Positions 59,243 to 64,000 of a stretch of 64,000 nucleotides of DNA are shown here, piece after piece. Source of the stretch: CAZHZT01 sp964537285 (GTDB lineage Bacteria; Bacteroidota; Bacteroidia; Chitinophagales; Saprospiraceae); NCBI GenBank assembly GCA_964537285.1, contig CAZHZT010000008.1, positions 11,668 through 75,667 of the forward strand, in the 5' to 3' direction. The notes beneath the pieces were generated by a model. That model was not told where the DNA came from. It did not search any database and saw nothing but the letters and a program-made list of their open reading frames with translations. Numbering within the stretch: the first letter of the stretch is position 1; the number at the start of each line of letters is the position of its first letter. A program made the position numbers and the translations under genes.

Positions 59243-59754
59243 AGCCTGAGTCAAGACTTATCGCTTAGTCAAGGAAAGGGGTTTAGTATTAGTAATCTAA
59301 AACGAATGCGGCAATTTTACCTGGCCTATCCGAATGGTGCGACACTGTCGCACCATTTGTCCTGGTCGCATTATGTAGAACTGCTGAAAATTGACGATCC
59401 GCTTGAACGAAGCTTCTACGAAAAACAATCAACGCTGGAAAATTGGTCGATCAGAGAGCTTCAACGCCAAAAGAAAACCTCCCTTTATCTTCGCCTCGCC
59501 GCCTCTAAAGATAAAGAAGGTATCCTTCAACTCGCAAAAGAAGGGCAAACCATACAGCGTCCCGAAGATCTGATGCGCGAACCTTATGTGTTGGAGTTCT
59601 TGAAAATACCGGAACCCTACCACCTTTCCGAATCGGAATTGGAAAGTCGACTTATCAGCTATTTGTCAATAAATACCAACTCTACCTCCCCAACCGCGAA
59701 GAGCTCAGACGCCTGGTGGAGCAGGAGTTGTATAAACTGGAAGAAGATGAATAA
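59243..59754 (+). pseudogene. DUF1016 (YhcG) nuclease fragment fused into hsdM
   Basis: In frame after hsdM: SLSQDLSLSQGKGFSISNLK, RMRQFYLAYPNGATLSHHLS, WSHYVELLKIDDPLERSFYE and LMREPYVLEFLKIPEPYHLS, the N-terminal domain of YhcG-type PDDEXK proteins. Near 59660 the nuclease core is deleted and the frame shifts; the family tail NKYQLYLPNREELRRLVEQE ends at TAA 59752-59754 in the other frame. The first-frame reading instead runs to 59797. It has therefore lost its catalytic part. Confidence 0.8.
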
Positions 59755-59793
59755 GAAAGCAGCGATTATATTGGAATCTTTAAAAGCGTTGAT

Positions 59794-61074
59794 ATGACTT
59801 TTCGACAAGCTCAAAGTTCGGATAATCGACAAGCTCGATTGCCAGAGGGATGGGAAATGAAAAAGTTGGGGGAGGTTTGCCGTCTTGTAAATGGAAAAGC
59901 CTATAAAAAAGCTGAATTGCTTTCTGAAGGGAAATATCCAGTACTTCGTGTTGGAAATCTGTTTACTAATAATAAATGGTATTATTCGGATTTGGAGTTA
60001 CATGAAGATAAGTATTGTGATAACGATGACTTGATTTATGCATGGTCAGCATCATTTGGCCCAAGAATCTGGAAAGGAGGAAAAGTAATTTATCATTACC
60101 ATATTTGGAAAGTAATACCCGATTTTCAATTGGTCACAAGAGACTATTTATTCCATTTGTTTGAATGGGATAAGGAGCAAATTAAATCAGCTCATGGAAC
60201 GGGAACAACAATGATGCATGTAGGGAAAGGTTCAATGGAAAACCGTGTATTACCCATCCCTCCCCTCGCCGAACAAAAACAAATCGTCGCCCTCCTCGAC
60301 GCGGCTTTCGCCAAGATCGACCAGGCCAAAGCCAACATTGAGCAAAATATCGCGAATGCGGAGGAGTTGTTTCAATCGAAGCTGAATGCCATTTTTAGTC
60401 AGTCTGACCTGAGCGGAGTCGAAGGGAAGGGGAAGGGCTCTGTCTCTTCGGCAGACAGATGGGAGGAACGGAGATTGGGGGAGGTTTGTGAATTAAAAAA
60501 TGGATACGCATTTAAATCTAAAGAGTTTACAAAAAGCGGAATTAGACTCCTGAGGAATTGTAATATTTTCCATGGTTTAGTTGATTGGAGTAATACGGCA
60601 TATTATCCCGAATCGGCGTTAGATGAGTTTAAAAGATTTGAATTATTGAAAGGAGATATTGTGCTATCCTTAGACCGTCCTATTATTTCTACTGGTTTAA
60701 AGCTTGCTCGAATACGTGATGAAGATGTTCCATCATTATTACTTCAAAGAGTTTTGTGTATTCGTTCAAATAGCATTAATGGTGATTATGTGTTTGCTTA
60801 GATGAAGAGTCCAAATTTTATAAAAAAAATTGACCCCGGGAAAAGTGTAGGAGTTCCCCATATTTCACTTAAAGAAGTAAGTAAAATCAAACTCCCCGTC
60901 CCTTCAATTGAAAATCAAATTCAAGTTGCATCGTTAGTTAATAGCCTTAAAAAACAAGTGGATAGGATTATTTGCCATTACCATAAAAAGATAAATAACC
61001 TCGAAGAACTCAAAAAATCCCTCCTCCAAAAAGCCTTTGCGGGGGAATTGACGAAAAAAGTTGTCCCCTCATGA
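59794..61074 (+). pseudogene. hsdS: Type I specificity subunit HsdS with in-frame amber codon
   Basis: Two target-recognition domains, each opened by the usual boundary (LPEGWEMKKLGEVCRLVNGK and RWEERRLGEVCELKNGYAFK) and each followed by a coiled-coil spacer (PPLAEQKQIVALLDAAFAKI; VPSIENQIQVASLVNSLKKQ). TAG at 60799-60801 interrupts the second recognition domain; the same frame continues MKSPNFIKKIDPGKSVGVPH to the normal end QKAFAGELTKK. A REP-like insertion (DLSGVEGKGKGSVSSAD) lies in the central spacer. The first half alone is a possible half-specificity subunit. Confidence 0.85.
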
Positions 61075-63818
61075 ACGAAGAACAAACCAAATTTGACCTT
61101 ATAGAACCTTTACTACGTGAGGCAGGCTGGGGCGTTGTTGAAGGCAGCAAGGTTTGGAAAGAATTCCCTATCACACAAGGGCGTATTATTGGACAAAATA
61201 GGCGTACACAACCTTTAAAAGCAGATTATGTACTACAGTATAAAAAAAGAAGAATCGGCGTAGTCGAAGCTAAAGCAAGAGATAAGTACTATACCGATGG
61301 CCTGGGGCAAGCCAAAGATTATGCGGAGCGCTTGAATATTCGGTTTACCTATTGCACCAATGGCTTGCAAATCTACGGCGCAGATATAAAGGAGGGCACC
61401 GAAGGCGATGTGTCCCGCTATCCCACGCCGGATGAGCTGTGGGAAATGACCTACCCCACGCCCAAGGAAGACTACAAAATAGAGATCGAAGATTGGAAAG
61501 ATAAATTTTACAATATCCCCTTTGAAGACCGGGGCGGTACCTGGTCGCCCCGCTATTATCAGCGCAATGCGATCTACAAAGTATTGAATGCCATCGCTGA
61601 GAAGAAAGACCGTATTCTCCTGACGATGGCTACCGGCACCGGAAAAACGGCCACGGCCTTTCAGATCTGTTGGAAGTTGTTTCATGCCAAATGGAATTTG
61701 CGCCGAGACGGTGCCCGCGCGCCCCGAATTCTATTTTTGGCAGATCGGAATATCCTGGCCGACCAGGCCTTCAACGCCTTCAATGCGTTTGATTTTATTG
61801 ATGAAAACATCAAGGTGAGAATCCGCCCCAGCGAAATCAAAAAGAAAGGGCATGCGCCCATGAACGGGAGCATTTTCTTCACCATTTTCCAAACCTTCAT
61901 GACTGGTTCGGCAAGCTCACCAGATGTATATGAAGCGGAAGAAATTACTACGTCTTCTCCATTAGATGAAATAAGCACCATCGAAGCAGCAAAAGCTTAT
62001 ATGTATATACTTCAATGTAACGATGGCAGTTTCTATACAGGAAGTTCAAAAAATTTGCATCGGCGACTAAAACAACATAAGGAAGGCCGGGGGGCAAATC
62101 ATACAAGAGCTCAATTACCAGTAAAACTGGTTTACTACGAAACATTTGAAAGAATAGACCAGGCCTTTGAAAGAGAGCATCAGATTAAAAAATGGACTCG
62201 TAGAAAAAAAATGGCATTAATTCAAGGTGATATCGCATCCTTGAAGTTATTTGCTAAAAGTTCATCCTCCAAACAGGTGGCAGAGTCCATCGAAGCCAAC
62301 TTTGGGCAATATCCGCGGGACTTCTTTGACTTTGTCATCATCGACGAATGCCATCGTGGCGGGGCCAATGACGAAAGCTCCTGGCGGGATATTATGGAGT
62401 ATTTTTCGCCGGCGGTCCAGCTCGGATTAACGGCAACGCCCAAACGCGATGTCAACGCAGATACCTACAAATACTTTGGAGAGCCCATTTATACCTACGC
62501 GCTGAAAGAAGGGATCAATGATGGCTTCCTGACGCCCTTTAAAGTCAAAGAGATCCAAACCAATTACGATGAATACACGGTCACCGCTGATGACATTATA
62601 TTAGATGGCGAAGCCGAAGTGGGCGATGTGTTCACCTACCGGGATTATGGCCGAAAGATCATCATCCAGCAAATCGAGGCCTTTCGGGTGAAGAAGTTTT
62701 TGGAACTGATCAACCAGAAGCAAAAAACACTGGTCTTTTGTGCTACCCAAAAACACGCAGCCCTCATCCGCGATTTAATCAATCAACACACCACAAGTAC
62801 GAACATCAATTATTGTCACCGGGTCACGGCCGATGATGGAAAAATAGGGGAACAACATTTACGGGACTTTCAGGACAATGAAAAAAGCATCCCGACGGTA
62901 TTGACCACTTCGCAAAAACTAAGCACCGGCGTCGATGCCCCGGAGATCCGGAATATCGTCCTGCTCCGCCCGGTTGATTCCATGGTGGAATTTAAGCAGA
63001 TTGTTGGGCGGGGTACTCGATTATTCGACAGCAAGGATTACTTCACCGTTTTCGATTTCGTCAAAGCCCACGACCACTTCAAAGATCCTGAATGGGATGG
63101 TGAGCCATTGGAGCCGGAGCCAAAAAATCCGTATCCCACGCCAGAACCTCCTGATGTTGTGGAAGACCCTCCAGTCTCAGGACCATGTCCGGAATGCGAT
63201 AATGACCCTTGCGTGTGTGATAATCCACCCAAAAGAATCATCCGGGTAAAACTATCCGATAATAAAGAACGAGAAATTGATTCTACGGTCAAGACTTCAT
63301 TTTGGAGTCCGGATGGCAAACCGATCTCTGCAGAGGAATTCATGCAACAGTTGTTTGGGGATCTACCCTCCTTTTTCCAAAGCGAAGAAGAATTAAGGAG
63401 GATTTGGGTTTTACCAGGCACCCGTAAACAACTATTGGAAGAACTCAGTGAACGAGGTTATTCCGCGGAGCAATTAGAAGATTTAAGGAAATTAGTACAT
63501 GGCGAAGACAGTGATCTTTTTGATGTCTTAAGCTATGTTGCCTACCACAAAACCTTAGTCCAACGATTAGAAAGAGCAGAGAGAGCGAAAGTCCAACTCA
63601 TGGACTACAATCCCAAGCAGCAGGAGTTTCTAAATTTCGTACTAGAGCAATATGTCCGCGATGGCGTGGATGAATTGGATGATCAAAAACTACCTGAGTT
63701 ATTGGAGTTGAAGTATAAAGCGATTGCCGATGCGAAAAGAGAATTGGGAAGTATAAAATCCATTCGGGAAGCGTTTGTTGGGTTTCAGGAGCATTTGTAT
63801 AGGGAAAGAGCAGTCTAA
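61071..63818 (+). CDS. hsdR: Type I restriction subunit HsdR with inserted GIY-YIG domain
   Basis: A 915-residue protein. HSDR_N nuclease domain: LKADYVLQYKKRRIGVVEAK (D and ExK ligands, about residues 47-66). Helicase: Walker A LTMATGTGKTATAFQI, DEAD box VIIDECHRGG, LGLTATPKRD, and the second RecA-like lobe with VDSMVEFKQIVGRGTRLFD. The C-terminal EcoEI_R_C region is complete. Between FFTIFQTFMTG and FGQYPRDFFDF lies an extra segment of about 120 residues with a full GIY-YIG nuclease (YMYILQCNDGSFYTGSSKNL to EREHQIKKWTRRKK). The ATG overlaps the hsdS stop (ATGA). Confidence 0.92.
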   Translation: MNEEQTKFDLIEPLLREAGWGVVEGSKVWKEFPITQGRIIGQNRRTQPLKADYVLQYKKRRIGVVEAKARDKYYTDGLGQAKDYAERLNIRFTYCTNGLQIYGADIKEGTEGDVSRYPTPDELWEMTYPTPKEDYKIEIEDWKDKFYNIPFEDRGGTWSPRYYQRNAIYKVLNAIAEKKDRILLTMATGTGKTATAFQICWKLFHAKWNLRRDGARAPRILFLADRNILADQAFNAFNAFDFIDENIKVRIRPSEIKKKGHAPMNGSIFFTIFQTFMTGSASSPDVYEAEEITTSSPLDEISTIEAAKAYMYILQCNDGSFYTGSSKNLHRRLKQHKEGRGANHTRAQLPVKLVYYETFERIDQAFEREHQIKKWTRRKKMALIQGDIASLKLFAKSSSSKQVAESIEANFGQYPRDFFDFVIIDECHRGGANDESSWRDIMEYFSPAVQLGLTATPKRDVNADTYKYFGEPIYTYALKEGINDGFLTPFKVKEIQTNYDEYTVTADDIILDGEAEVGDVFTYRDYGRKIIIQQIEAFRVKKFLELINQKQKTLVFCATQKHAALIRDLINQHTTSTNINYCHRVTADDGKIGEQHLRDFQDNEKSIPTVLTTSQKLSTGVDAPEIRNIVLLRPVDSMVEFKQIVGRGTRLFDSKDYFTVFDFVKAHDHFKDPEWDGEPLEPEPKNPYPTPEPPDVVEDPPVSGPCPECDNDPCVCDNPPKRIIRVKLSDNKEREIDSTVKTSFWSPDGKPISAEEFMQQLFGDLPSFFQSEEELRRIWVLPGTRKQLLEELSERGYSAEQLEDLRKLVHGEDSDLFDVLSYVAYHKTLVQRLERAERAKVQLMDYNPKQQEFLNFVLEQYVRDGVDELDDQKLPELLELKYKAIADAKRELGSIKSIREAFVGFQEHLYRERAV

Positions 63819-64000
63819 AAGGCCCAGTCGAGTAGCCAGCCCTGACCAATAACTAGCCAGGGAGCACCTCTAACTATAAGGGTAGACAGGTTCGGTAACT
63901 TGCCAGTAGAGGACTTTCACCTCCCAGAGCAGTTGTTTTAACAACTTGCATTGCTTATCTTGCATTAAACAACAACTAGGTGCATTCAAGGTACACACAA
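63819..64000 (-). other. Right edge, possible group II intron 5-prime remnant
   Basis: On the minus strand GGGAGGTGAAAGTCCTCTAC (about 63914-63933) followed by TGGCAAGTTACCGAACCTGT resembles the domain I leader of bacterial group II introns. No reverse transcriptase frame follows on that strand, since hsdR occupies it. No gene seen in these 182 bases. Confidence 0.3.

Noticed and set aside
63598..63849. Minus-strand frame over the end of hsdR
   Set aside because: Shadow of the hsdR coding sequence; no independent support.

Overview
The window is chromosomal DNA from a Bacteroidota member, most like the gliding, filamentous or particle-associated Saprospiria-type lineages; this assignment is inference. 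The support is a type IX secretion system (T9SS) core locus (porP/sprF, gldK, gldL, gldM, gldN), several cargo proteins with the T9SS C-terminal sorting domain, a Reg_prop/Y_Y_Y sensor kinase, a TonB C-terminal protein, and promoters of the Bacteroidota TTTG / TAnnTTTG type. Base composition is moderately AT-rich.

Left part (1-43.5 kb), mostly a core backbone. On the minus strand lie rpsF-rpsR-rplI, a small coiled-coil gene, gldN, gldM, gldL, gldK and a PorP/SprF protein, then a DUF255 thioredoxin-domain protein and a PhnP-like metallo-hydrolase. A plus-strand run follows: outer-membrane barrel, lipoprotein, HTTM membrane protein, Nif3-like protein, zinc-ribbon coiled-coil protein and TPR protein. 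Next come a methyltransferase, a large beta-propeller T9SS cargo, a TonB-domain protein, a sulfotransferase, a split two-component sensory pair, a bifunctional nuclease, and a nickel-enzyme maturation set (NicO-type permease, hypE, hypD, hypF). Uma2, VOC, type II thioesterase, pirin and an ABC-2 permease gene close this part.

Right part (43.8-64 kb), accessory and decayed. It opens with tRNA-Met(CAT) and a degenerate tRNA copy. It then carries a REP-associated transposase with its REPs, an hsdR N-terminal remnant, AraC and TetR regulators, gene fragments, two T9SS cargo genes (M60-like peptidase and esterase), a chimeric TPR/metallo-beta-lactamase pseudogene, a VapBC-like pair with a truncated toxin, and a type I restriction-modification locus with an XRE regulator. 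In that locus hsdM and hsdS each carry one in-frame amber codon, hsdM is truncated and fused to a DUF1016 (YhcG) fragment, and hsdR is open but has a GIY-YIG nuclease domain spliced into its helicase.

The most striking feature is intergenic. Three families of small palindromic elements recur: family A (about 166-189 bp, MITE-like, ends TTAAGTAGTTCRCGGAA), family B (about 110 bp, ends GTTCTTTGACAAATTGTG, conserved loop) and family C (long perfect stem plus a GCCGCGAAGCGGC-type mini-hairpin). Many additional long perfect hairpins begin at or inside stop codons. One conserved promoter architecture (two TGGAACAATA-like direct repeats 21 bp apart upstream of an identical -7 region) occurs twice next to the AraC-type response regulator and may mark its regulon. 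No rRNA, CRISPR array or riboswitch was recognised.
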